Assembly (NCBI GenBank): GCA_023374045.1 | Contig: CM041780.1 | Location: 94,707,005-94,771,004 of the forward strand | Source of the DNA: Limonium bicolor | Taxonomy: Eukaryota > Streptophyta > Magnoliopsida > Caryophyllales > Plumbaginaceae | Length of the DNA stretch: 64,000 bases | Direction: 5' to 3' | Part shown: positions 45,501 through 56,262 of the stretch, in pieces | Layout of the letters: each line of letters opens with the position of its first letter | Numbering within the stretch: position 1 is the stretch's first letter | Notes under the pieces: model-generated | What the model saw: only the letters and a program-made list of their open reading frames with translations | Told to the model about the DNA's origin: nothing | Databases searched by the model: none | Made by a program: the position numbers and the translations under genes

Positions 45501-48186
45501 TATCGTGGTGTTATAGCCAATAGTGATGGTTTGCATAGCGTTGTTTAATTAAGCAACGATGAGAAAGAATAGGGGTGGAATCCACACCGTTGTGGATGCC
45601 CTTAAGTTTTCCTCTTTTTACTGTTTAGGCTTTTAAGTTTGACAATAACAATAATATGAAACTTTCACATTGTCATGCACTATATTATTCATGCCTTTAG
45701 ATGTTGTCCATGCATGGATGTTAAACAAACACATTTACGTTATGCATGGGATATGTCTCGAAATAAAGACTCATGAAATGTCCTAGGAACACAAAGACTC
45801 AGTTTTGTCTTATAAAAGATAAATTTAAAAACAAAAACAACCATAAAATTGCTTTCTTTTAAACCCTAACACTATGTTGGGTGCAATCAGCGTTAAGGAT
45901 AAGTGTTTCAAATTACTTTTGTCGAATGCATGATAAAACAATCTGAGTGAAAGAGTGAGAGCATCCAAAGAGGTAACGACGAAAAACCAGTTTGTCTCAT
46001 TTATACGCTTGAAGTGACCAGACACAAAGGTGAGGATTAACATCATAGCTATGGGTGAAGAAGACTATTTGCTAATTTACGTTGAGACCTGTGAAAAGTA
46101 ACGAGAATGGACACACAATTTTCAAGAATTGGGAGGCACCTAGGAGAAATAACCACAAAGTCAAAAAACTTAGCAACTCATAATTCTATCCATGGTAAAC
46201 CCAATTGAACCTTCCTTACATTCCTTTTTTATGAACTCCACAAAAGCTAGCCAATGATAATCTTCTTCCCCAATAACCAAGGGAAGTGAGGAGCATGATG
46301 CATGGATGAAACACATTAGAAGAAAAAAGTACCATTGCACCCTCGAAAGATGTTGAACCTCAAAATTTGGCGAAGGTTCACAACTGGCCCCAAATTAGCT
46401 TGTAAGCATATTGTACCAAAGGAATTTGGCTCAATGAAAGGGCAACATGAAAAGCCTCAAAATAGAATAAACGGAAATAAAACTTGTTATACCCAAAACT
46501 TTGACCCTCAGGAAATAGCACAACTTATAAAGGCAAGGCCAAAGAAAAATAGTCAAAAGACACAATGTCAAGAAATTCTTAAGTGTTTAAGGGGTATTTT
46601 TGGAACTTTCTATTTTTATGTGACTGGATCATCATTCAAAAGTGATTCCAACATAATATCTTTCATCAAGTTCACTTTTCACAATTTTTTGGTGATTTTA
46701 TTCTGGAAATTTAGCCTTTAATTTCTAGCTAACTTCCTTCAAAATGCCCTAAAGTTCCAAAAATAGAAAGAAAGGCTTCCACTTACTAAAAATAGATCTA
46801 ATCATAGCAATAAACATGGAAAAATATTTTGGAGCCAAAATCCAAATTTTCGAAGGGAAAATTCAAGCTCCTTTGAAATTTTCTCTTTCCTCCAAAAATA
46901 TCCAAAACATCTCAAAATCTTCTAAAAGGTTAACAAATGATAAAGGATCATATTTAGAGAATACCCCCGTTGAAATTTTACAATTCTGATATCCAATATT
47001 TTTACAAATTATTGAAGGCGTCAGAGTGCAATATTTTATAAAATCATTCATTTATCCAAATGATGTGATTCCAAATCTTGAAATTTCTATATCATCTTTT
47101 ATCTACTGCTAAATGTTATGATCATATTTGATCTACAAGTTGGTCAACCAACAATGGTAAACTTAGATATTTTTACCAAGATTTACTTTTATTTATTTCC
47201 CTTGGTCTTTGCCTCTATAAACAACACTCCCAAATGACCTAAGGCCACATTACAAGTCATAGAGAACTTTCCCTAGTCTGCCTCTCACGAAATCAAACTT
47301 TCTAGTCACAAAATTCCATCCAAACTCTACCGAAACTATGTAGAAATCTTAAAAATTCATCCTTTTATCCTGCACCAAAATTCTAATCACCAAAACACCA
47401 CCAAACCCACATAAAAAAGGTGAAGAAAAACATATTGGAAGCGTCACCAAAAGCTGAAATTCGTTCATCAATCAGAAGCTTATCTACAAACCAATCAAAG
47501 AATCTTGACAAGCATTAGTGCTAGAAAAGGTTAGTAATCACAGAATCATAAATCTACAACTTCAACACTCCCCACATTTGTTATCAGTCAAACTCCGACC
47601 TCAAAGTGCTATCTTTTATAGTTTATTTGCTTTCAGTGTAGTAACTACTTTGTTAAGTTTCCTCATTAAATTGACTTCAATTTGAGATCTTTAGTCTGAT
47701 AATTAACATAAAATCATCTAGGGAACTCATCCTCAAAATTTGAGCCAAAAACTCCTTCTATATAGTTATAAATTATTGTCCGAGGGTCGTCTGAAATATC
47801 CCAATTTAATTAGGTTAGTTTTAGTAAGTTAAACCTCATTATGTTAAAATAAAGAGCTTTAAATAGTATTAATTGAGCAAGATCTCAAGAGTAATAAAGA
47901 AATTAGTTTAAAACACATTTTCCCCTTAAAGGGTATTTTGGTAATTTTGAGTTGTTTGGAATTTTTCAACCTCAAAAAGTGATTTATAACCTCCAAATAG
48001 ATTATTTTATCCTATTTAAATGATGGAGAAGATATTTTAAAAGAAAAGCTATGTCTTGTTTGATTTTAGAGCTTTAAAGGCTTATAACACATTTGTTTGT
48101 CTAAAGATTACCTTCGTATATTGTTATTACTATTCATTTATGAAAATTCTTGACTTTAAGAGGAGGGTTTAAATTCAATTTAGCAG
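45501..48186. other. Unassigned region
   Basis: No protein family is recognised. A 128-codon plus frame at 46335-46721 (basic, with a hydrophobic tail) has no motif I know. From about 47200 the region could be the LTR or leader of the Athila/Tat-type element whose gag remnant follows, but I see no LTR terminus or PBS to prove it. Confidence 0.4.
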
Positions 48187-48984
48187 GTCTACTCCACGTA
48201 GGGCCACCGATCATCTCTCAGCACAACTGTCATCTCTCGCAAAAATGGTCGAAAAGATTGCTATAGCTCAAAAAGAAACCACCAAATCAATAGCATCTTC
48301 ATCTTCCACTTCAGAAGGGTGTGCTATCTGCGCAGGTCCTCACGATACCCATCTGTGCGAAGGAAGAAACAACATCCAGTAATAAGAAGACATCAATTAC
48401 ATTGGTAACCACCCCAATTACAACTAAAACTACAACAACAACGCCCCGTGGAGAAATCATCCAAGTTTCTCATGGAGAAACAACGATCAAACCCAAGGAG
48501 GGGGTAATACTTCCAACTCAACACAAGGCTATAGACCCCAACCAAATGCAAATATGGGTTATAGAGCACAAGGTACCCCTCCAGGTATTCACCAACAACA
48601 ACCGTCCTCATCCCCCGTTGATCCAAACGCGGAACTCAAAGAGATGATGAAGGGATTCATGTCTATAACTCAAAGCCAGCTCTATGTGCAAGAAGCTTTC
48701 AACCAAAAAATCGAAGGTCAATTCAATCAAATCGCAGAACAACTTGCTCAAAGACCGTCAGGGACTTTCCCAAGCCAACCGAAGCCAAATCCAAAAGAGC
48801 AAGCCAAATGCATCTCTGTGAAGGAACACAAGGAAGAAAAGATGGAGGTGGCCAAAACAGTTGAGGTTTCAGAACTTCACCCTTCCCTTCAAGAGTGGGT
48901 AATAGCAATCGAAACATCCAAAGGGAATATAGCTGAACTGGAAACCTCCGCCACAATCTATAAAAATCGCATTCAGTCCGAGAA
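48187..48984 (+). pseudogene. Athila/Tat-type Ty3/gypsy gag remnant
   Basis: The translation carries a helical stretch (LSAQLSSLAKMVEKIAIAQKE), a CX2CX3HX4C knuckle (CAICAGPHDTHLC), then EDINYIGNHPNYN, PWRNHPSFSWRNN, a coiled part (FNQKIEGQFNQIAEQLAQRP) and NPKEQAKCISV. This order is characteristic of Athila/Tat Gag. Stop codons after the knuckle (near 48378) and at about 48423 break it. It is cut at 48984 by a reversed gypsy LTR whose TGTAACACCCC terminus follows GAGAA. In a live element Gag forms the particle and binds RNA. Confidence 0.75.
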
Positions 48985-49560
48985 TGTAACACCCCTACCA
49001 CTAATACCGTCATTACCGTCCATTCTCCTTATACATCCAGATTCACGCAGCGGATACATACTTACACAACGGCGGGTGATACAATGTCGTTAGCCACCCA
49101 CGTGACTAACAAGGCTACTACTACATACAACATCGGTCTGATGGACCAGAATATCCGAGTACTACACAAATACAATCCTTACTACAATTACAACCGGGTA
49201 CTACAACTTCACATTCAACACCATACTTCATTACAATACCATACGATACAATATACATACCGAGTTTACTAAGTTCCAAATACAAATATAATACCTCTTT
49301 CAAGTTCATACATACTCTTTAAGAGTCTACATCTACCCATTCCTCACATCTACATGCTTACAATACATAAGGTGTACCTCCTTGGTACACTACTATTTCG
49401 AGGCTACAAGCCTTCCACAATTTACTACTTTCTACATTTCCTTCCTAGCTGTCAAACATAGCTGCTGATCTCTTATTGTGATCATGTCCGCTTCGGGTAC
49501 ATGCACACTAAAAATGTTGCCCCTAGAGGCTCAGCTTTCACTGCATATGACTTCCGCATA
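48985..49560 (-). mobile_element. Partial LTR of the gypsy family, reversed
   Basis: Starts TGTAACACCCC on the plus strand. Over 576 bp it resembles the reverse complement of 57290-57866, including the stem-loop near 49090-49110, the CATCGGTCTGATGGACC block and GAGGCTCAGC...CTGCATATG. It stops where the forward LTR begins at 49561, so the forward element appears to have inserted into it. The rest would lie beyond the right edge of the forward element. Confidence 0.75.
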
Positions 49561-50749
49561 TGAAATACCCCGTAATTAAAAACAGTGATTAATTAGGGTA
49601 ATAAGTAATTTAGAAGCTTAATTAAGTGTAAATAACCATAAGGGAACAAATCCCGAAGAAAACGGACCTTTAAAACGGTTTAAAAACATTACCGAACCTT
49701 AAAGCACGTTTTTCGAGGTAACCGGGAAAACGTGTCTTTAAGCGGGTCAAATAGACTCGTAACAGTTTTGGTCAACTAAATAATCATTAATAAAAATTAG
49801 TGAAGCTTTGGGACCAATAAAATCAATAAATCGAGAGATTAGTAAAAACTGTCAAAAACGGGAAGTTGTGGGGTAGAAACATAAATAACCAAGAGTTATG
49901 TGTCCACTTTAGAATAAAAGAAAAAAATTTGTGTGTGTATGGGTGCTAGTCAGCCGGCCCCCTCTTCTCTCTCTCACACACTCTTTATTCCTTCCTTAAT
50001 TACAAACAAACAAAAACAATAAAACTACCCCACTCTCACTTTACACTCTCTCTCCTCCCTATTCTCCTCTCTCTCACGTAATACCCTTCCCCCTCACTCT
50101 CTTTTTCTTCTTCTCCTACCTCTCCATCGACTTCCATGGTGAAAGAAGAGAACCACCAAAAACCTCTACTTCTCTCCTTTGTAACTCTCTCCAAACTTCT
50201 CCAAAAATTATAAAAACACCACCATTGTAATCCTCTCATCAAGAGCTACATTTCCATCTTTCCAAAATCCAAAAACAAGCACTTTCGATTTTATGGGTAT
50301 ACCCCATTTGGAGTTTCAACACCACCATTAGAAGGCCCTTCTTCTCCTTGTTCTTCTAAGGTAAAAATATTTCGAAAACTCCATCTTTTTCTAGCCTCAA
50401 AGGCAAAACGAAAATCTAGACTAAACCCTTGTTTGGTCTCTTGTGTTCCAGCCGATTTTGGCTTGTTTAAGGAGTTGGAAACCTTGTTCTTGAACCACTC
50501 CAAGCTTCATTTGCACTCTTGGGAGGTAATATAAATTCTAAACCCTAGAAACCTACATTGAAAGCTTAAATAATGTTAAGAGTAGTTTTTGGTATTGAAT
50601 GTGTGTGTATATATGGGTGATAATGTTAGATTTGTTGAATACCAAAACCGGTAGAGAGAGAAGGAAGGAGAAAGAAGAAGAAAGAAAATCTAGAAGTGAA
50701 GCAAGGTAAGAATGCTCATTGTGTAACCCTATGTATATGTATAATGTAA

Positions 50750-51440
50750 CAGATTTTTAGAAATGAAAATTGGTATTGTAAAATGATAATGCATTGGTAG
50801 TATAATGTGTAAGAGAATATAAGCATTTTGAAGCTTTAAAACGATGGGTAAAACTTATTGAAAACAGGTTGGGATTTAGTTGTTGAGTGCAGGAAATTTT
50901 TGTAGTGTTTAGTATTGAGTTTGGTATATGAGAGCTGTATAGTTTGGTTGTTGAAACAGGTGAAAAGAGTGTTGAATTGTGAACTAGAATGTGTGGTGAG
51001 AGTGTAAAAATATAGGGGAGGTTATGTCAAAATTTATCTAGAATTAGAACACTTAGTGAATTTTAAACTAGGTGAATAATATAAGTTGTAACAGATTTTG
51101 AGATAGATAGATAGAGGGAAGATGGGGAGAGATAATTAATGTAGTTGTAGTGTATTAGAGGTGTTAGCAATGACATTAGAAGAGGGAGTTGTAGATGGAG
51201 AGAGTTAGAATAAAATCTGTAGCAAAGCACAACTAGGAAACAACTAGTGAGAGTGTGAGTTGAAACTTAGAAGATTAGGTGAGTGAATGAGTATAAAATG
51301 GTGTAAGGAGTTAGGAAATGAACTAAGGTGTGTTAGGAGGTTTAAATAGTGTTAAAACATGGGGGATTAAGTGTAGGAACAATGGGGAAGTATTGGGTAA
51401 AAGAGAGGACTGAAAACAGAAAGTATAATGCAAATACTGG
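50750..51440 (+). other. LTR segment without recognised features
   Basis: AT-rich, G-rich over C on this strand, with no coding motif. It ends at the first palindrome unit of the LTR array. Confidence 0.5.
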
Positions 51441-51444
51441 GCCG

Positions 51445-51480
51445 GACCGAACTTGCGACCGGACTTGCAAGTTCGGTCGA
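51445..51480 (+). repeat. First palindrome unit of the LTR array, separated by the copia insertion
   Basis: An 11-bp arm ACCGAACTTGC, a 10-bp loop and the exact complementary arm. With the copia element and one duplication removed, it lies about 70 bp before the next unit at 55931. Confidence 0.85.
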
Positions 51481-51499
51481 GCCCAGACTTACAAAGACG

Positions 51500-51504
51500 G
51501 GTGA
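51500..51504. repeat. Target-site duplication GGTGA, left copy, of the copia element
   Basis: GGTGA before TGTTGG at 51505 and again at 55915-55919 after ...CCCATCA. Confidence 0.9.
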
Positions 51505-52315
51505 TGTTGGAACCCAAGGTTTTGCTGATAATGGCAACAGAGTAAGTCTGGTGACAGAAGAAGTATCACTGATAATAGCATCGGAGCAAGTTTGGGCGAC
51601 GAAGGAGTCCGACTGCGGAAGGAGTCGTTCTGCGACATAATATTCTCCTGGAACGTTCTAGAAGTTATAAGGCGCGCCTCTACTGTTAAACGTGGAGAAA
51701 AACATGGAAAAAACCGTCACACACGTTCACCTATGATCAGGCCCGAAAATCAAGGCGGTCAAAGGTATAGAGCGCCAGAACGTGTCCCTCTGCAGAGTAG
51801 TTGCGACAATTTGGAGTATGTTTGACCAAGAGGACGTGGAGCACCATCCTGAACGTTATGGCTACTAAATAGGAGCAGTTACTTCGGGTATTATCACTAT
51901 ATAAGCAGGGAGAAGTCATTTGTAATAGTTGGAGCTTTCACTTCCACATTTCGAGAGAGAGAGAGAGTCATATTGAGAGAGAAAGCATTTTTGAGAGATT
52001 CTAGTGAGACTTAGTCAATCAGCTTAGGTATTTATTACCTATAGAGCACACTAAACACTCCCCTTTACTCCTTGTTACGCATTGATCAAAGCCGAGAGTA
52101 GAGCGAGTGTTGGATGAGACAGAGTACCTCTGTCGAATCCCAAGATAGGAAGCTAGGTTGTAATTCACATTGAATTTCAATATAAGCAGAATCCTATCTT
52201 GTTAAATTATATACAAACGCTTCCGCATTATCTCCTTGGCAAATACTTGTCTCCAAGTAGGGTTGGTCTGAGACTAACACCTCAGACCTACTCGGTCAGC
52301 ACCCCGATCCCATCA
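51505..52315 (+). repeat. 5' LTR of the copia element
   Basis: 811 bp, TGTTGGAACC...CCCATCA, followed by AG and the PBS. It includes TATATAAGCA near 51898 as a likely TATA box, a GA-rich leader with a (GA)n run near 51954, and TTAGGTATTTATTACC near 52024. Confidence 0.9.
51897..51904 (+). promoter_or_regulatory. Likely TATA box of the copia 5' LTR
   Basis: CTATATAAGC context, upstream of the GA-rich leader. The 3' LTR has the same box near 55500. Confidence 0.5.
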
Positions 52316-52317
52316 AG

Positions 52318-52330
52318 TGGTATCAGAGCC
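52318..52330 (+). other. Primer-binding site (tRNA-iMet) of the copia element
   Basis: TGGTATCAGAGCC, two bases after the LTR end; it matches the complement of the plant initiator tRNA-Met 3' end. Confidence 0.9.
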
Positions 52331-52353
52331 TGTGTTGGCTGACAAATCTCTCA

Positions 52354-52656
52354 AGATGGAAGATCTTATCGACTTAGAGGAGCCCGAGTCATGCACCACC
52401 AGTATGACGTGCTTGATGGCTCACAATGGTAAGAAAACCGCTCATGATCAGGTAAGTGAGACTCCCTCTGCAATGAAAATTTGCGGATATTTTGGTTATG
52501 ATGGTCATACGGACTATTCTTGTAATAAACTTCATGATTTATCATTTAGTATATCTCGTGTGTCTGCGATTATCAAAGCTCGTGATCTTTACTATAATAG
52601 TTCTTCATCATTGTCGAAGAGGGGACCCAAGTATACCTGGGTTCCCAAAACTAACT
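52354..52656 (+). pseudogene. Copia gag tail remnant
   Basis: From an ATG near 52354 (MEDLIDLEEPES), the frame reaches a degenerate zinc knuckle CGYFGYDGHTDYSC, in which phenylalanine replaces the second cysteine. It ends GPKYTWVPKTN followed by a stop, the usual boundary before the copia protease. The major part of Gag is missing, so this is a deletion product. Confidence 0.6.
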
Positions 52657-52679
52657 AGTAGCTTTTTGCAGACAGAGTG

Positions 52680-53060
52680 GCTCGGAACAATGACTCTTGG
52701 TTTCTGGATAGTGGTTGTTCAAGATATATGATAGGAAACCAAGTTGAGTTTACGACTCACTCTGACCATCAAGGGGGAAAGGTTACTTTTAGAGACAGCA
52801 TGCACATAAAAATCATAAGAATTGGCTCCATTGGTAACCCCTCTTAATTTAAAGTTCACAATGTTTACTTAATTGGTATTTTAGGACATAGTCTCTCTAG
52901 TGTCTCTCAAATTTGTGATTTCTCCAATCTTATGTTATTATCTACGGACAATATGGTTTATGACTCTAACAATGGTGATCTTAAGGCTATATGGCAGTGT
53001 GATGATAGGGATTTTCGCTATATATATGAGAATCATGTGCAGAAAGCAAGCAGACTCCGT
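52680..53060 (+). pseudogene. Copia protease and pre-integrase remnant
   Basis: WFLDSGCSRYMIGN near 52700-52740 is the aspartic protease active site (D-S-G) of copia polyproteins. GHSLSSVSQICDFSN near 52886-52930 is the GAG-pre-integrase signature. Stops and frame changes interrupt it, and the integrase core is absent. Confidence 0.75.
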
Positions 53061-53135
53061 CTGTGAATCATGTGCCGAAGCAGGCAGACTCTCTCTGCAA
53101 ATCTTGTGTAGAAAGCAAGCAGACTCGCTCCAGCT
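53036..53135 (+). repeat. Three imperfect ~35-bp repeats at the deletion junction
   Basis: GCAGAAAGCAAGCAGACTC, then GCCGAAGCAGGCAGACTC and GTAGAAAGCAAGCAGACTC, spaced about 35 bp. They sit exactly where pre-integrase sequence gives way to RNase H sequence. Confidence 0.7.
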
Positions 53136-53139
53136 TCAA

Positions 53140-53400
53140 TTACTTTGAAGACTACGGTATTTCTGATCAAAATGTTACCATTATGTATGATAATACCAGC
53201 TAAGGTCGTCAAGTTCTCTAAATTCCATGCTCGCACTAAATTTATATACTTGAGTTCTCATTTGTTACGAGATCATGTGGAGATGAACTTAATCTAATTA
53301 AACTAAGTTTCCACAGACCCTAGCTTGCTGATATCACCAAGGCATCACACATGGTTGCATTTGAGATTTTTTCGTACACACCAAGGCATGACTCGTTCTA
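53140..53400 (+). pseudogene. Copia RNase H C-terminal remnant
   Basis: Across shifted frames one reads DQNVTIMYDNTS, HARTKFIYLSSHLLRDHVE and SLADITKASH, matching the end of copia RNase H (DN-S, H-RTKHI, RDHV, DIFTKAL). Frames are broken, so it is not functional. Confidence 0.7.
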
Positions 53401-54460
53401 ACTGAGGGTGGTTGTATCTCTCTCCCTCTTGGAGATAGAGTCTGGGTACTCAGGTATAGTCTCTCTGGCACCATACTCTCCTTGGTTAAGTAGTTCAACT
53501 AAACTTTGTCTACAAATGTTTTTTGAAAACCCGCCAAGTTTTTCTTTACCAATTCGACCAAAGCACCCACATCAACCATCCCACAACCCAAAGCTTATAT
53601 TCTCCTAACCTCAAACCACTCCTACTCACTCTCCCACTCAAAGCCGAAAACCTTCCAAACAAGCACTATTGTTGTCCCAACTCCCGAAACCATCACTAAG
53701 TCTCCCATGGCCGTCTCACCATACAAAAATCCCATCCACTTTGGGTCCATCATTACTAATCCCAACTCACCCTACAGCCCTAGTCGATTACCCAACCTAC
53801 CTTGCCCAAGCTCCACTACTATCTCACCGAAGCCCTTGCCACTCCTACCAAACCCACTACCACTACCACTGAAGCAAAACCACTACCTCTTACTACCTAA
53901 ATCCATCACAACCCCTTCCCTTCATTCGACCAAGAAATACTGCTAGAGTCAATCTGCAGACAAATCGGTCTGGCAAAATACCCACGTAGTTGAAGTGAAT
54001 TTCCAAAAAAAAAGGAAAGAAAGAAAAGAAAAAGAAAGAAAGACAAAAATCCCATGAGAAGGCTAAAACAAAGCAAATTACGATCGTCTCTTCAACTTAT
54101 TAGAAGACGTACTCTTGCTCCAGCCCACTTCCAAGAGTGGAACTTGCGTGACTCTGGTTTGTGCTTCACAGCAATGCTAGCTTGCAATATGGGTATGAAT
54201 ACTTTGGCTAATACGCTTCACTACAATGGTTAGCCACATCTAGCACTCTCTTGAGATTCAAAATGAATGGGTCAATACCAAGATGCAGACCAAGTCCCTC
54301 CCCCATTTCCTAGCCTACACCCTGACCATACTTTAACCTATCTCAAACTTTGTTTATCTTGGCGGTGTTTTTATCAAACTTTGGTAGACTGTTGGTTGAC
54401 TATTTAGCCATGTGATTGCTTCTGGATGTCAGGCATACTCACCCTGTTTTGCCAATGATG
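53401..54460 (+). other. Copia 3' internal region without recognised domains
   Basis: A proline/serine-rich stretch (53540-53945) has overlapping open frames with P/S/T-rich composition and no motif. Purine-rich sequence follows at 54003-54045. Sireviruses often have an extra 3' open frame here, but I cannot confirm one. Confidence 0.4.
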
Positions 54461-54461
54461 T

Positions 54462-55106
54462 CAAAAAGGGGGAAAGCGGTGAATCCCACTTCACTAAGAC
54501 GAATTAATGTTTTTGGTGGTAGGAAGACTTGAATTGCACTTATGGATTTTGCCCTGCTTGATGGTTAAGCATACTATTTCTGTTTAAGCTTAGTTTAATT
54601 CTATTATGCTCTTCTCATTGATCTTGTCTTAAATGACGTGCTCAAACTTAGGGGGAATATTGGACTAAGGGGGAATCAGTCAATGACGTTGGTTCTTCCA
54701 AGCTTGTTTGCTTGTGTGTTCTTTTGCAGGTTAACTCTTGCTACGGGATTCACTCGAGTGATTTTTGGCATCATCAGCAAAAAGGGGGAAAATGTATGAA
54801 GATATTAGAGTTTTGCTGAAGATTGCCAAAGCAGATGCCAGCAAGAGTCGGTCGAGATTGATGCAACGAAAAGAGACCAAAAAAGAAAGTATGAGTTTCG
54901 CGAACAGTAACTCCCACTGTAGAACAAGTATCCAGAGCTGCCCACAGACAAAGAGTCTCGACAGACGTAGTTTGGTTGTCAACCAACTCGATCTGTCAAG
55001 CGGTTTGCATTCATATCATCTTATAAATGACGCTCAACTTAAGGGGGAACTTTATCTCATTTTGACTGAGTCGGTTCCCTTTGCCATCATCAGCAAAAAG
55101 GGGGAA
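54462..55106 (+). other. Repeated polypurine tracts of the copia element
   Basis: AAAAAGGGGGAAA near 54466, CTTAGGGGGAAT near 54648, CTAAGGGGGAAT near 54665, AAAAAGGGGGAAAA near 54780, CTTAAGGGGGAA near 55037, and the terminal AAAAAGGGGGAAT at 55096-55107 that abuts the 3' LTR. Multiple polypurine tracts are a described Sirevirus feature. Confidence 0.8.
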
Positions 55107-55108
55107 TT

Positions 55109-55914
55109 TGTTGGAACCCAAGGTTTTGCTGATAATGGCAACAGAGTAAGTCTGGTGACAGAAGAAGTATCACTGATAATAGCATCGGAGCAAGTTGGGC
55201 GACGAAGGAGTCCGACTGCGGAAGGAGTCGTTCTGCGACATAATATTCTCCTGGAACGTTCTAGAAGTTATAAGGCGCGCCTCTACTGTTAAACGTGGAG
55301 AAAAACATGGAAAAAACCGTCACACACGTTCACCTATGATCAGGCCCGAAAATCAAGGCGGTCAAAGGTATAGAGCGCCAGAACGTGTCCCTCTGCAGAG
55401 TAGTTGCGACAATTTGGAGTATGTTTGACCAAGAGGACGTGGAGCACCATCCTGAACGTTATGGCTACTAAATAGGAGCAGTTACTTCGGGTATTATCAC
55501 TATATAAGAGGGAGAAGTCATTTGTAATAGTTGGAGCTTCACTTCCACATTTCTAGAGAGAGAGAGAGTCATATTGAGAGAGAAGCATTTTCGAGAGATT
55601 CTAGTGAGACTTAGTCAATCAGCTTAGGTATTTATTACCTATAGAGCACACTAAACACTCCCCTTTACTCCTTGTTACGCATTGATCAAAGCCGAGAGTA
55701 GAGCGAGTGTTGGATGAGACAGAGTACCTCTGTCGAATCCCAAGATAGGAAGCCAGGTTGTAATTCACATTGAATTTCAATATAAGCAGAATCCTATCTT
55801 GTTAAATTATATACAAACGCTTCCGCATTATCTCCTTGGCAAATACTTGTCTCCAAGTAGGGTTGGTCTGAGACTAACACCTCAGACCTACTCGGTCAGC
55901 ACCCTATCCCATCA
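55109..55914 (+). repeat. 3' LTR of the copia element
   Basis: 806 bp, near-identical to the 5' LTR; the differences are a handful of substitutions and 1-2-base indels (for example AAGTTGGGCGAC against AAGTTTGGGCGAC). Confidence 0.9.
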
Positions 55915-55919
55915 GGTGA
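55915..55919. repeat. Target-site duplication GGTGA, right copy, of the copia element
   Basis: Partner of 51500-51504. Confidence 0.9.
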
Positions 55920-55930
55920 GCTACTGGAAT

Positions 55931-56262
55931 CGACCGAACTTGCGACCGGACTTGCAAGTTCGGTCGGACCAGAAATTTTCCCCGTCTGTAACCTACTGGA
56001 ATCGACCGAACTTGCGACCGGACTTGCAAGTTCGGTCGGCCAGAAAAATTTCCGTCCTGTAACCTACTGGAATCGACCGGACTTGCGACCGGACATGCAA
56101 GTTCGGTCGGCCCAGAAAAATTTCCCGAGGATAGCTACTGGAATCGACCGAACTTGCGACCGGACTTGCAAGTTCGGTCGGCCAGAAGGATTTCGGTAAT
56201 CTGAGCTACTGGAATGGACCAGACTTGCAAGGTCGGTCGCAAGTCCGGTCCGGTCAAAAAAA
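55931..56262 (+). repeat. Periodic palindrome array in the AlkB-element LTR (five units)
   Basis: Units begin CGACCG at 55931, 56003, 56074 and 56145, with a diverged fifth at 56215; spacings 72, 71, 71 and 70. Each is a hairpin with 11-bp arms (ACCGAACTTGC / GCAAGTTCGGT) and a 10-bp loop that itself repeats the arm motif. Spacers share CTACTGGAAT before each unit and CCAGAA-A-TTTC after it. Together with the unit at 51445 there are six. Confidence 0.9.

Larger units (their letters stand above)
51505..55914 (+). mobile_element. Sirevirus-like Ty1/copia element, internally deleted
   Basis: 4410 bp with two near-identical LTRs (51505-52315 and 55109-55914), a PBS at 52318-52330, several polypurine motifs and a 5-bp duplication (GGTGA). 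Gag tail, protease, pre-integrase and the last part of RNase H are recognisable. Most of integrase and all reverse-transcriptase catalytic motifs are missing, so it is non-autonomous. The few LTR differences point to a recent insertion. Sirevirus assignment rests on the protease/pre-integrase style, the iMet PBS and the repeated AAGGGGGAA tracts upstream of the 3' LTR. Confidence 0.85.

Noticed and set aside
46335..46721. 128-codon plus frame
   Set aside because: No motif, no supporting neighbours, biased AT-rich composition; kept only as part of an unassigned region.
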